Shown here piece by piece: positions 35,670 to 45,806 of a stretch of 64,000 nt of DNA. The notes beneath the pieces were generated by a model, which made no database searches, had not been told where the DNA came from, and was given only the letters and a program-made list of their open reading frames with translations. How positions within the stretch are numbered: the first letter of the stretch is position 1; each line of letters starts with the position of its first letter. This DNA comes from Archegozetes longisetosus (Eukaryota; Arthropoda; Arachnida; Sarcoptiformes; Trhypochthoniidae), in assembly GCA_018873245.2 (NCBI GenBank), contig JAEMBT020000004.1:1588573-1652572 (forward strand). The letters are read 5' to 3'. The position numbers and the translations under genes were made by a program.

Positions 35670-36329
35670 TTAAGTAAAATTTGCAGATCGTCCGCGAGTG
35701 CCTGTAGTGCGATGCTGTTCAAATCTTAAGTGATCTGGGGCTCTGGGTGGATTTGATATTAAATCATGAGCAAGTAGCCGTGAAGGTGACTAACTTTGAA
35801 ACTCCTCAGGTGTACCATTAGTGCTGCTTTGGTTCGATGCAGCCTCATTACTATAATCGGTATTCTGGTGAGATGTGTTCTACAAGTGATCTTCAGTTAA
35901 AAAGTCAACTTTAGTTGACCATGGAAAGTTATTTGTAATTTAATATTTGTAATAATTATGATTTTGTACTTTTATAAGTACTTTAAATTTTTTTAGCAGA
36001 GTCTGATACACATAAAAAACACCATAAATGTTTCTCAGTACCTTAATAGTGTTGACTACTTACAACAATGAGATCCTCAGAGTTATGCGATTATCGCCAC
36101 CGAAGGGACGTGCATTGTTTTCCACCAGGAGTCTTTTGCCTAGAAATAGTAGTCTCCTGACTTGCGTCAAACACCGAGCTGCCACAACGCAAGTCGCTCG
36201 CCGGACAAAACTTCAAGAAGGGACAGTTTGTGTGCAGGTGATGTTCGGTATACCCGGTGAAGGTGCCAGACTCTCCAATCGATTAGAAAACCTCATGCTC
36301 TTTCCACTCACACTATTTTAAATGGTCTG
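35670..36329 (+). other. Probable upstream part of the Merlin insertion
   Basis: The base composition is clearly richer in G and C than the AT-rich flanks and continuous with the transposase relic. A plus-strand frame at 36028-36321 (97 codons) is open but shows no recognised domain. Terminal repeats and target duplication could not be identified. Confidence 0.35.
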
Positions 36330-37013
36330 TCAGTAATTTAATGTTTGGGTAAATTCTGAAACATCGCTATTATTGGGTATTTTACAAGTGACTGTTGGAG
36401 AGCTAAAGGATCGACACGCACAAACTGTTTATGATTAGTTTAACTTTTACCACGATGTATGCATAACATTTTATTTAAAGATCGACAACCACTTGATGGA
36501 CCTGATGAACGCGCTGAGGTAAACGAGTTTCTCCTTCAGAGTAAACATAAGGAGAGCCGTGGATGACTTTTTCTACAATTATGGGAGGCGAACTTCTGGT
36601 TTTCAGCTTGTGTTAGAAGCGCTTTATCAATGAAGAAGTTCTCGAGCGCAGGTACTTCGTGGTCGAGAGGCGAGATCGAGATACCTTTTCATTAATCATC
36701 CTTAAACAAGTCGCTGCTAGCACTCTCATCATCTCTGACGAATTGAGTGATTATAACACGCTAAACCTGCGTAATTACCAGTACCGAACCGTTAATCATC
36801 AGCATTTCCTTGTGGGTCCCATTACTGGCGCTAATACTCAGACTATTGGAATCATTTGATCATTACTCAAGGTGAAGATACCCTGGAAGATGTATGGCAC
36901 CACACCTGAAATGCTGCCGAGGCATCTAAATGTGTTTTGGTGGCACTCAATCGATCCAAGCAAAGATCTCTTTCCTAGGTTTTTACGTGGTATCCGTGCT
37001 GGGTTTCTTTAAT
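36330..37013 (+). pseudogene. Merlin-superfamily (IS1595-like) DDE transposase relic
   Basis: Plus-strand fragments in several frames align in order with the ISXO2/IS1595-type transposase domain of eukaryotic Merlin elements. They are DGPDERAEVNEFLL (normally a GP..VE(I/V)DE block, so the first Asp is replaced by Asn), LIISDELSDYNTL (second Asp region), YRTVNHQHFLVGPITGANTQ (the typical tvnH.....fvdp.tG.hT block) and FWWHSIDPSKDLFPRFL (C-terminal helix). The frame is broken and the final catalytic Glu region is unclear. The surrounding 35670-36330 is GC-richer than background and probably belongs to the same insertion, but its ends were not found. Confidence 0.65.
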
Positions 37014-37976
37014 TTTTTATAATCATATTTGATATTTAAATTTTAATATTATATAATTATTTTTACTTGTATTTTATATATTTTGAAGTTATAATTTTAG
37101 TTGAAAAGTTCTATCTATGTGCTCCAAACGTGTATATCATACCTCATCGGAATACTCTATAATCCTTATTTAATTCAAGTTTAAATTCTGGAATTGTTAT
37201 TTAATTATATGACTTCTAAAAGTTGTAATCAAAACTTTGCACAGTCTAATTAAAAATATTTCAGTTTAGTTTTTCATAGATTGCATTGTTTTGAGTCAGG
37301 ATTTAATCTAGGCGACTGACAAAGGGAAAGAATTCATTGATAAAACATTTAAATAACTTTAGAAAGCAATTTGCAGACTTCAATGCAAAAACTTCGCACT
37401 CTATGCCAATTAGTTAATTTTATACTTTATTTCTATAATGTTCTATAATGTCTTCGTGAGCTCAAAACATTCCTCTCTCAGGCCGCCTAATTCAATAACT
37501 GTTTTAGTTGATGATGTAGAAAATTTTTATTTACTATAGACATGGAAAATAATTTTCAATTAATTATAGCATGAACGCACATATCCATTAAAACTCTAAT
37601 TAAATTACCACGAGCTTAGTTGATTTGAATACATTCTACAGTATAAGAATCAATATAAGAATTCGCATTATAATCGATAATTGAAGTTATACTGTAGTAT
37701 TATTTTAGGCAAGTAGATTTTAATAATATGTTTCTTGAAGTTCAATAGTTTTATTGTTAATCGAAGTTTTTTGTAGATTGTTCGAGAATAATATTTATCT
37801 TTATTTTTTATTTTGTCTCATCTTGTTTATTTGCCAAGTTTCTTTGTGCAAAGATAAGAGCATTTATTAGTTTTTATTGGCATTTAATTTGAAAATGACC
37901 TTTGTCTGAAGAGAAAATTTCATTTTAATGGATCAAAACATATATATATTTAGGTCTCGATTCACCAGAAACTATC
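37014..37976. other. Upstream region of the intact receptor gene
   Basis: AT-rich, no separate gene. An ATG at 37929 lies where the paralogue starts its protein, but a 1-base length difference puts it out of frame with the receptor, so the start at 37977 is used. Confidence 0.4.
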
Positions 37977-39331
37977 ATGATATCAACTATTGCTGACATT
38001 GACTTACCACTTTATAAATATGGAATCTTATTTAGACATGATATTGATCACTATTTTGAAGACGAAAAAAAATTTAAAAAGCAAAGATTTAAATCATTTT
38101 TATTAAGGATTTGGTTATTTTTAAATATCATAAGAATATTCGTATATATTATTTATGTTGAGAATGGAAGAGTTCCAATATATTTTTTTGATATTCTACA
38201 AGATATCGGAGGAATAGCTGTTTATTATTATTTTGGAGCTCTTATGGGAAACCTACTGGCCATAAGAATAGTTCAACTTTTCAACAGTAGAGATGAGCTC
38301 GATTTAACTTGGTTTAAATTAATCAAAGTTTTGAAAGGTTTAAAACCTATAAGTGCTATTCATGTAAATGATATGAAAGAAGTGATCAGCTTTTCGCGTA
38401 AAATAAAGCTTTTCTTCAGACTTGTCGAGATAGAGATCAAGTTCTTTGATATTACTATTTTCTTAGTTTGCGTATCAGTGATGATAAGGTCTTATGATTT
38501 GATAAAATTTTTAAAGTATGGCATATTAGCATCATTTATATTCTGGTTTTGGTTTCGTTGCACAGCTAATGTTATTTTGCGCAGTTTTTCTCATTTCTAT
38601 ATTGTTTGTGATTATTTGCGACTAATATCTGAAGTATTCAACAAAAAAATTGTCTCAAATTTGCATAAATTGCTTATGAGTTATCAAGATATTGACAAGC
38701 TTATTGAGGAACACAATAATATTTGTTTAACAGTTTTCAATAGTAATAAATTTTGGCAAAAATATTACTTAACACTGAATTATACTATAATCCCTCTTAA
38801 TTTAGTCCTGTTACAATTGGCTTTGTTTGAAAATTTAATTTTAATTGCATTTATAGCGACGACAGTATTAGTGTCAATACTTATATCAAGTCATACAGTC
38901 TTTAATTTAATGACTTCATCGGTCTATAGAAACTCTATGAAGTCCTTCAGACTATTATTTAAATTTTATGTTGAACAGAGTCCCATATTAGGATTGAGGC
39001 GAAAGATTAAGGTACTAAACTTTCACAAACGATTCAAATTTTCAAGTATATAATAGATATTTTTTAATAACTATTTAGTTGTTCAATGCCATGGAAAGAG
39101 TAAGCGATAAGAATAGATCGATTGGTATTTCATGTGGTAATCAATTTGTTATGACACCATTCATTTCTTTGAAAGTATGTTTAAAACTTATTCTAAAACT
39201 ACTATCGGATATTGATTTGTTATTTTTATAACAAATAATTCGTTTTTCAGATGTTTCTACTATTTTGCCGTTTCTTTTTATTGACTCATAAATTTGCAAA
39301 CTCTTTGAAGGATCAGTATATTCAATATTAG
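37977..39331 (+). CDS. Gustatory-type seven-TM receptor, 403 aa
   Basis: Three exons: 37977-39011, 39079-39174 and 39251-39331, all phase 0 with GT-AG introns of 67 and 76 bp, giving 403 residues. Seven hydrophobic segments are visible, starting with RIWLFLNIIRIFVYIIY. The short C-terminal exons (SCGNQFVMTPF, then the last TM helix) match the usual end structure of arthropod gustatory receptor genes. The signature TY at the start of the last exon is MF here (MFLLFCRFF), while the broken neighbour keeps TY. It is probably a plasma-membrane chemosensory cation channel; ligand unknown. The N-terminus is about 16 residues shorter than in the paralogue. Confidence 0.8.
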
Positions 39332-39350
39332 ATGAAATGAGGTATTAAAA

Positions 39351-40151
39351 CAAAGTAGAAAGGTCGGTTTCAATGAGTGGGCGGGGCATTCTCATGGGCC
39401 TTAAATGTTTCCCATCTGATGACGTATTTAAAAAAAATATTTAAAAATTCTATCACCAATAGTTTAGGCGATATGAATTTTTTAGTGATTTTCTTCATAA
39501 TGGGCTTTATGGAGAAAAATCAAACTTTGAAAATTAATTTTAAAAAAGTATGATTTTTATTTTCTTGAAAATTGGTTCAAAGGAAGAGTATGAAAGGTAG
39601 ATATTTTTGGAAAAATCTCAAGTGGGCTAAACAACCGGAAGTACCTCAAAGCGGTAATTGAACTATTAACTTTGAATCTAAATGGAAATCAAACTTAAAA
39701 CTCATTATTTTATAAGTTGACTTAAATTAATTTTAATGGAGCCAATTTATAGTTATAAATGCTTTATAAAATATCAAAATTACTTTTTAAGAAGAAATTC
39801 GATTACAGTTTGAACATTAAGCTTGATTTCCATTTAGATTCAAAGTTAATAGTTCAATTACCGCTTTGAGGTACTTCCGGTTGCTTAGCCCGCTTGAGAT
39901 TTTTCCAAAAATATCTGCCTTTCATACTCTTCCTTTAAACTAATTTTCAAGAAAATAAAAATTATACATTTTTAAAATTAATTTTCAAAGTTTGATTTTT
40001 CTCCATAGAGCCCATTATGAAGAAAATCACTAAAAAATTCATATCGCCTAAACTATTGGTGATAGAATTTTTTAATATTTTTTTAAATGCGTCATCAGGC
40101 CCATCAGAATGCCCCGCCCACTCACTCATTGAAACAGACCTTTCTACTTTG
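39351..40151. repeat. Long foldback element, 801 bp
   Basis: The left arm at 39351-39698 and right arm at about 39817-40151 are reverse complements of about 340 bp with high identity, separated by about 118 bp. The outer ends read caaagtagaaaggtc. Shared inner tracts include gagtgggcggggcattct-like, ggcgatatgaatttttta and ctttgaggtacttccggtt. No target duplication was found. The element begins 20 bp after the receptor stop codon, so receptor transcripts may run into it and fold. The open frame inside it is only a by-product of the repeat. Confidence 0.9.
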
Positions 40152-40326
40152 CCCACTAAATACATAAGAAATTTTTAGAAAACTTAATTTCAGATATTTT
40201 TATTTCATTAATCGTTGAGTATATACAGGGCTTAAAAATTTATTATTTATACAATAAAAAACTTAATAATCAAAGGGATTCTCATTAAACAATATATTAA
40301 CTCTCAAAATTGCTGATAGATTTTTA

Positions 40327-41182
40327 TTAATATCTCTGCTTCGATGGCTTGTCCATGGAATCTGGGTAATAAGAGTGCGGTTGTTGTGACCGCAAGTAAT
40401 TGGTCTCTGGTATTGTTATGTTCCGAAAGTGAATTCCCATTACATTCATTTCTTGTGCACTTAAAGGACTAGAAATGGCTGATGATATTATTCTTCGCTT
40501 TTGTTCATAAGCCCAGTATCCAAGTGCTGCGAATGCCAGTAGTAACACAAATGAAATTAGTAGTAACAGGAACAGAAATGTTCCACTTGTCGATGATATC
40601 AAGGATATTGCCACTATTATTATGATTGCTATTATAAGACCTGTTATGCGATTCAAAAATTATTTTTTCATTGTTTATCGATTATTTTATTTCAATAACA
40701 TGTCTAATAATAGTTTTTAAAACTTGCTCTCACATTAAAAAATGAAAATTCTAATTTCTTAATATGACAATCCATCAATGTTCAGTCTTATAGAAATAAT
40801 AGAAAGTTCTTCAAAATTTCTCGGCATTTATTTCAGAAATCAATTTCTTTAGAGAAAGTTATCTTATTTCAATAGACAGCACAAAAATATCAAAATCATT
40901 CTTTAAAATTTTTGGGGCAAAGAGTTATTGATACGACAACAGAATACTTTTTATCCTTCTGTTTCTCAGAGCTTGTTTACACCTAGGCTCAATTTTCGTT
41001 ATTATTTATATGATAGCCTCGAACTTATTAGTTATACGATAGAGATAAACCTAAAACCAATTCAATACTTGGGTTAAAATATCAATCGAAAAACTTTTAC
41101 CTGAAGCCAACTCAAGTCCTGCATATCTATCTTGTAGTTTCTGTCTCAGAGACGGAGATCTTATGAAATGTTGAGCTATCAT
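40327..41182 (-). CDS. Small two-TM membrane protein, 131 aa
   Basis: Two exons on the minus strand: 41182-41101 and 40640-40327, joined by a phase-1 GT-AG intron of 460 bp. The start is the ATG at 41182, since the second exon alone has no ATG in front. Exon 1 encodes a basic cytosolic-type N-terminus of 27 residues (MIAQHFIRSPSLRQKLQDRY). Exon 2 gives two strongly hydrophobic helices (LIIAIIIIVAISLIS and FLFLLLLISFVLLLAFAALG) split by SSTSGT, then a YEQKRR stop-transfer and a polar Pro/Tyr-rich tail. No family is recognised. The layout resembles the gene at 45390-45806. Confidence 0.6.
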
Positions 41183-42168
41183 AATATCAATTACTGAACA
41201 CACACTTATTTGAATTATAAACAGGAAATCGTATAATATTTAAAATATTTCAAAAATTATTTGATTAATTATAAATAAATATTAAGTTAATTGACATTTC
41301 ATGTGTCAGTAATTGAAGCATAGAATAATTTACACACAAGATAGTAATAAAACACTTTCACTAAAACCCTTATTTGTGTTTAAAAATTGAGATAATCATT
41401 GAGAGTACGTTTTTTGTTATTACAGAAACCTAACAGTAGTGTCAAAACTATTAGTAAGAAAGCTATAGAAAGTATTTTAGTTTTAGGTAATTAACCAAAA
41501 ACAGTGATAAAAAAAATATTCAATTCTTTATTTAATAAAATCTTAGAAAATTTTTTAAGAATGTATGAAATAAAAAAAATTTGAATGAGAAAAATATTAG
41601 AATTTTGAATATCTGTTAACTTCGGATAATTATTTCACACTTATGTGCATTGACCGAACACTAATCATAAACAACTTAAAATAATAAAATAGGTTCTTTG
41701 GGAGTGAAACTATAAATAGATAATCTAGCGCATAGTTTCCGATGTTGACATTGCATAATGCACATAAGAGACGTAAAACTGATCGTCTGCCAAAACTTTG
41801 TGCTCTCTCTCTCTCTCAAGTTTTAAACTCTTCTCTTCTTAAAGCATTCGTTATTAGAATCGATAAGAATTTTTGTTTTGTTTACTTTTTCTTTGAACTA
41901 ATAAACTAGAAATTCATTCAAAAATCTTAGTTACTCTTAATTTAGTTTTTAGTGCTTAGAATAACAAACTTTTTGGCTCACTTTTGAAGCCTTATTATCT
42001 CTTAAAGTATATTTTAGTTTAATGAATTTCCGGTGAATATGTGGCCAGAAAAGTGGTCTTATGTGAACTACAATTGAATTTAAATTACATTGTAGAGTTT
42101 AACGCAAAATTTATCGGATTTTGATAAACGAAATTGTATAAAAAATTAAGGATTAATAGTCGATATGA
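41183..42168. other. Intergenic spacer
   Basis: AT-rich, with a short CT-rich run at about 41804-41817. No gene recognised. Confidence 0.4.
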
Positions 42169-42172
42169 TTAA

Positions 42173-42627
42173 CCCTTCGAAGGAATTGTGTTTAGAATCA
42201 CTTAAAGGGAAAGATGGGGTCAAAAATTCGCGGGAACTTTCATGGACGAATCTGGGCTTATTATGCGTAGAACTCAAGGACTAAACAAAAATACCCCACT
42301 ATTCCATTCATATCGTATTGTATCCAAGTCATAACATTTGACATCACAGTTAACCTTTCTTATTGGATTCATCCAAATTGCATTGAAATATATTACGAAA
42401 AAGTTACGTGAATAGAAAGGTGGGGTACGACACCAGACTTTGCTTTACTTATTTATTTTTAGAATTTTAATTATAAGTAATATTAAAATGACAATTATGT
42501 AGTTTTGTTAAGAAATAGTTTGTGATAGAATACAGAATTTTTTAGATTTTTTGCATTTATGGTTTGTTTTTAACAAAACTTCAAAATATTGTTAGGACAA
42601 ATAAGACCCCACAGTTCCTTTGAAGGG
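42173..42627. mobile_element. piggyBac-type MITE, 455 bp
   Basis: Inverted ends cccttcgaaggaattgtg (left) and cccttcaaaggaactgtg (right, reverse complement) are flanked on both sides by TTAA (42169-42172 and 42628-42631), the piggyBac target site. The internal sequence is non-coding. Confidence 0.85.
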
Positions 42628-42631
42628 TTAA

Positions 42632-43109
42632 TAAATTTGACATAAGTCACTAATCGATACTTTTACCAAAAATTCATCACGAAATCATAGATATCTTTTC
42701 TCGTTATTTCAGCGAAACTCTTCAAACACACCACTTCTCAATTGGAATATTCAAAACTGCTTAGCTACTTAAGAATTGTCTGATCTTCATCCCAAGTAAC
42801 TGAAATAAAGCTGCTGGATATTTATGAGATAGAAAAAAAATTCGCTGAAGTAACAAAATATCTATTGAAACTTTCGTAATAAAAAATCTTTATCTATAAA
42901 TAGTTTTGAGTAAATTGTTAAATAATAATTGACACAAAATATTTTTTCGGCAAAATAAGAAGTAAAAAATTTTATTAACTGATGCGTAAATATGAGTATA
43001 ACTGAATAAAAATACAATTCAATTATGAGATGAAATACATTTCAATAAAATAATCATAAATATAGGGAAAATATTTGTTTAATTCGTAAGAATTGAAGAT
43101 AAGGGTAAC
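42632..43109. other. Intergenic spacer, includes 3' flank of the GPCR gene
   Basis: AT-rich. Nothing recognised other than possible minus-strand polyadenylation signals. Confidence 0.35.
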
Positions 43110-44102
43110 TTAAGAAGCTTGTGAAGTAGTCGCTAATGTTAGTTCATCGCTATCTCTAGCTTTGATAAACCTTTGTAAATTCAATATGCGAATCACTTCT
43201 TTCTTGAAGTCTGAGTTATACCAACAAATAATTAAAGGATTGACACAAAGACTTCCCAAATAGAAAAGTCCCAAAACAAAAAACTTATACATAGGAAACC
43301 GCTTCTCGTCTACGCAAGCAGAACTTGTGTCCACATTCTGCACAAAAACTTCGGCAAAGATAAAAGTATAATAAGGAGTGGTTATCAAGAAATACCAGAT
43401 CACTATCGCTAGCAACATCTCAACCGTTTTTCGCTTATTTTTCTCTAATTTTCTCACTTTGTCCGTAACTATTGTGTTCCCAACAGTTTTTCTTTTCCTT
43501 ATCTTTATGATAACTTTATAGTAGAAAAAAGCAGTTGTAATGATGGGGATTACTCCGCTTAATAAAAATACTATCGAATAGTTATAGCGCTTAAGAAAAA
43601 ATTCTGTACTGCTCTTAAAAGTTATTTTACAATTGAATAAAACTCTTTCACTAAATAGTATTATATTCTGACGATTAACATTATTGAATAATGAGATACT
43701 GATCGCTGTTATCCAAATCAGAGTTACCCAAAACTTTGTATTCAGATTTTTACTTAAAGGTCGATATAGTTTGCGATATCTTTCGTAGGCGATGATAACC
43801 ATTAAAAAGCCTGATACATAAAGTGTCGAATCATTGATTGAGATGATAATTCCGCAGATTAATGATAGATACTCCGAATAACTAGTGATGTATCGAGAGC
43901 AGAACCAACTTCTACTTATTGCCAAAACACAGAACACTATGTCAGATATCACTTGATTTGAAATCAATATAAATGTTGTTGTCTTCAATCTCTTTTTGAT
44001 GATTATATTCAAAATAATTGAGTTGGAAATTATTGCCAATAAAAATGTTAGCATAAAAAACAGATAGAAAAGCCACTCAAATATTGGGTAACTTGCAGCC
44101 AT
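43110..44102 (-). CDS. Class A (rhodopsin-like) G-protein-coupled receptor, 330 aa
   Basis: Single-exon gene with ATG at 44102. Seven TM segments are visible. Class A landmarks are SNSIILN in TM1 (the conserved Asn), NQVISD in TM2 (Asp), ERYRKLYRPL after TM3 (the DRY box as ERY), a basic third loop (KVRKLEKNKRKTVEM) leading into TM6 (IVIWYFLITTPYYTF) and NPLIICWYN in TM7 (the NPxxY motif with one extra residue). Cys at the TM3 start and in loop 2 could form the usual disulfide. The C-tail is short. The overall look is that of a peptide-type receptor, but the ligand cannot be named. Absence of introns is unusual for neuropeptide receptors and fits a lineage-specific or retrocopied receptor. 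Confidence 0.85.
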   Translation of the reverse strand: MAASYPIFEWLFYLFFMLTFLLAIISNSIILNIIIKKRLKTTTFILISNQVISDIVFCVLAISRSWFCSRYITSYSEYLSLICGIIISINDSTLYVSGFLMVIIAYERYRKLYRPLSKNLNTKFWVTLIWITAISISLFNNVNRQNIILFSERVLFNCKITFKSSTEFFLKRYNYSIVFLLSGVIPIITTAFFYYKVIIKIRKRKTVGNTIVTDKVRKLEKNKRKTVEMLLAIVIWYFLITTPYYTFIFAEVFVQNVDTSSACVDEKRFPMYKFFVLGLFYLGSLCVNPLIICWYNSDFKKEVIRILNLQRFIKARDSDELTLATTSQAS

Positions 44103-44499
44103 GTTTTTTGGAATTTTTCGCTAGGAAGTATTTTATTAGGTATTACAAAATTTTCATGAAGACAAAAGTATATGTAATGCGTTTTTACGATTTTTGTCAT
44201 GATGTACTTTCATTAAGAGACTTTTGATGTTAAAAATGACGTTGACGTTTGTTTTACTTCCGAAATGAAGTTCAGTAACTTGTCTACGAAAGCTTTAATT
44301 AAACATTTAATACACTTTTCAATAACTAACTTTAGATAAGCAAAAAAGGAAAATACACTTAATTAGGTTTCACTTGAATAGCCTTCAAAACAATGCAAAA
44401 ACAGGATTTAGCGGATGTTTAAATAGTTTGAGTTTGACTAGTAATTTATTTTATTAACCATTCTATGGGAATGGATAGGGTTTTATTTATACTTAACAT

Positions 44500-44640
44500 T
44501 AGTGATCGTTATGAGAGTCGAGAATCTCGGATCTCGATCGAGAGTTGTGGCTCTTGATCTCAATTGAATGTACTCGAGTCTCAGTCGAATGTTCCAGTTC
44601 GAGAGTCAAGAGTCATAGCTCTCGGATGTAACGACCACTA
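44500..44640. mobile_element. hAT-type MITE, 141 bp
   Basis: Ends tagtgatcgttat (left) and tagtggtcgttac (right, reverse complement) are flanked by a perfect 8-bp target duplication, cttaacat, at 44492-44499 and 44641-44648. The interior is a series of gagagtcg/tctcgga motifs in both orientations. There is no coding sequence. Confidence 0.9.
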
Positions 44641-44661
44641 CTTAACATTAAGCTACATATA

Positions 44662-45355
44662 AACCTCACGACAAAAAGCCGGAAAAATAATTGTAAAGTT
44701 TTTAATGAAAATTAAAGTATATTAATCTCGAATTTATCACAAGAATGCATTCGATTCTAACTATCACGACTAAAATGAAATCACAATTTAACTCGGTCTC
44801 CCTCTGCAGCGATACACTTTTTGAAACTTTCATTCATACTTTTGTTCAACTACTCTAAGACGCCTAACTTAAAATTGTCCCATATTTTGTTTTCGCGACC
44901 CACAATTGAGATGTTTTCGGTTCTTCTTTTTCAAGTGTGGTAAAACAGTGGTTCTATCAATTTTGATTTTAACTTTAATAGAACACTGAATACACTAAGT
45001 TAAGTACAACTAAATAACTCATTTATTATTATTATTATTATTAAATAAACACAATTTAGAGCTGAACGAACTAAGACTGAACTAACGTTAGCTTATTATT
45101 AGTTCTTGTATACTTTCTTTATGTAGGATTATTAAGAAAAGGTTCAAAACTATTATTAGTTTTACAAAGAATAATCGAGAACTTATGATTACTAGTAAAT
45201 GAACTTATACAATATAAGTTCAAGACTTTTGTAAGCTATGACTGTCTCACAAGAATATCCTTTATTGTTCCCCATTAGTTTTGAATCGGATTGAGATTGG
45301 CAAAATTAATTTTCAAAGTATGCAATGGGTTTCCAGACTTTTTTGTCGCGAGGTT
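44662..45355 (-). mobile_element. Decayed Tc1/mariner element, 694 bp
   Basis: Terminal repeats aacctcacgacaaaaagcc (left) and aacctcgcgacaaaaaagtc (right, reverse complement) are flanked by TA at 44660-44661 and 45356-45357. The minus strand near the left end keeps a degraded transposase C-terminal region (LPHLKKKNRK, later a YRCRGRP-like tail). A (TTA)n run occurs at about 45022-45043. It is non-autonomous. Confidence 0.75.
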
Positions 45356-45389
45356 TACTTGAAAGTAAAGTTTTGTATAAAAGTTTATC

Positions 45390-45806
45390 TTAATTACCGA
45401 TACTATTGATAGATTGAACAGAATTTCGCTTTTTAGGCAATAGCTTATCGAAATTGAAGATAACTCTGGTCTGTTCTAACTCTTTGTTAGCATTGAATCT
45501 CCACTTGCCTACTTTGTAGATAGCAATGAACAGAATTATAGTAACAATTGATGAAACCGAACCAATAAAGATAGCTTTCTCGAGACATGTTCGAGTCAGA
45601 GCTGAAGCCCATATCAGAATCAGTGTTAAAAACAGAACTGTTTGTAAAGAATTATCGAGCAAATTTTTAACAAAATAACAATAATGAGAATTCTAAAACT
45701 TACAAATCCAGTCACATATTTTTTTTAATTTTAGTTTTTTACTTCCATCATTCCTTTCTTCCGAGGCCACTGTCACTAAGATTTGAGGACCTGATACTCT
45801 GTTCAT
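45390..45806 (-). CDS. Small two-TM membrane protein, 116 aa
   Basis: Two exons on the minus strand: 45806-45704 and 45637-45390, with a 66-bp phase-1 GT-AG intron, giving 117 codons from the ATG at 45806. The N-terminus is polar and becomes strongly basic (SKKLKLKKICDWI). Two hydrophobic helices follow (FLFLTLILIWASAL and AIFIGSVSSIVTIILFIAIY), separated by a short loop with a Cys. The C-tail is basic (KLLPKKRNSV). No known family. Size, intron phase and helix layout parallel the gene at 40327-41182, so they may be distant relatives or the same functional class. Confidence 0.6.
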
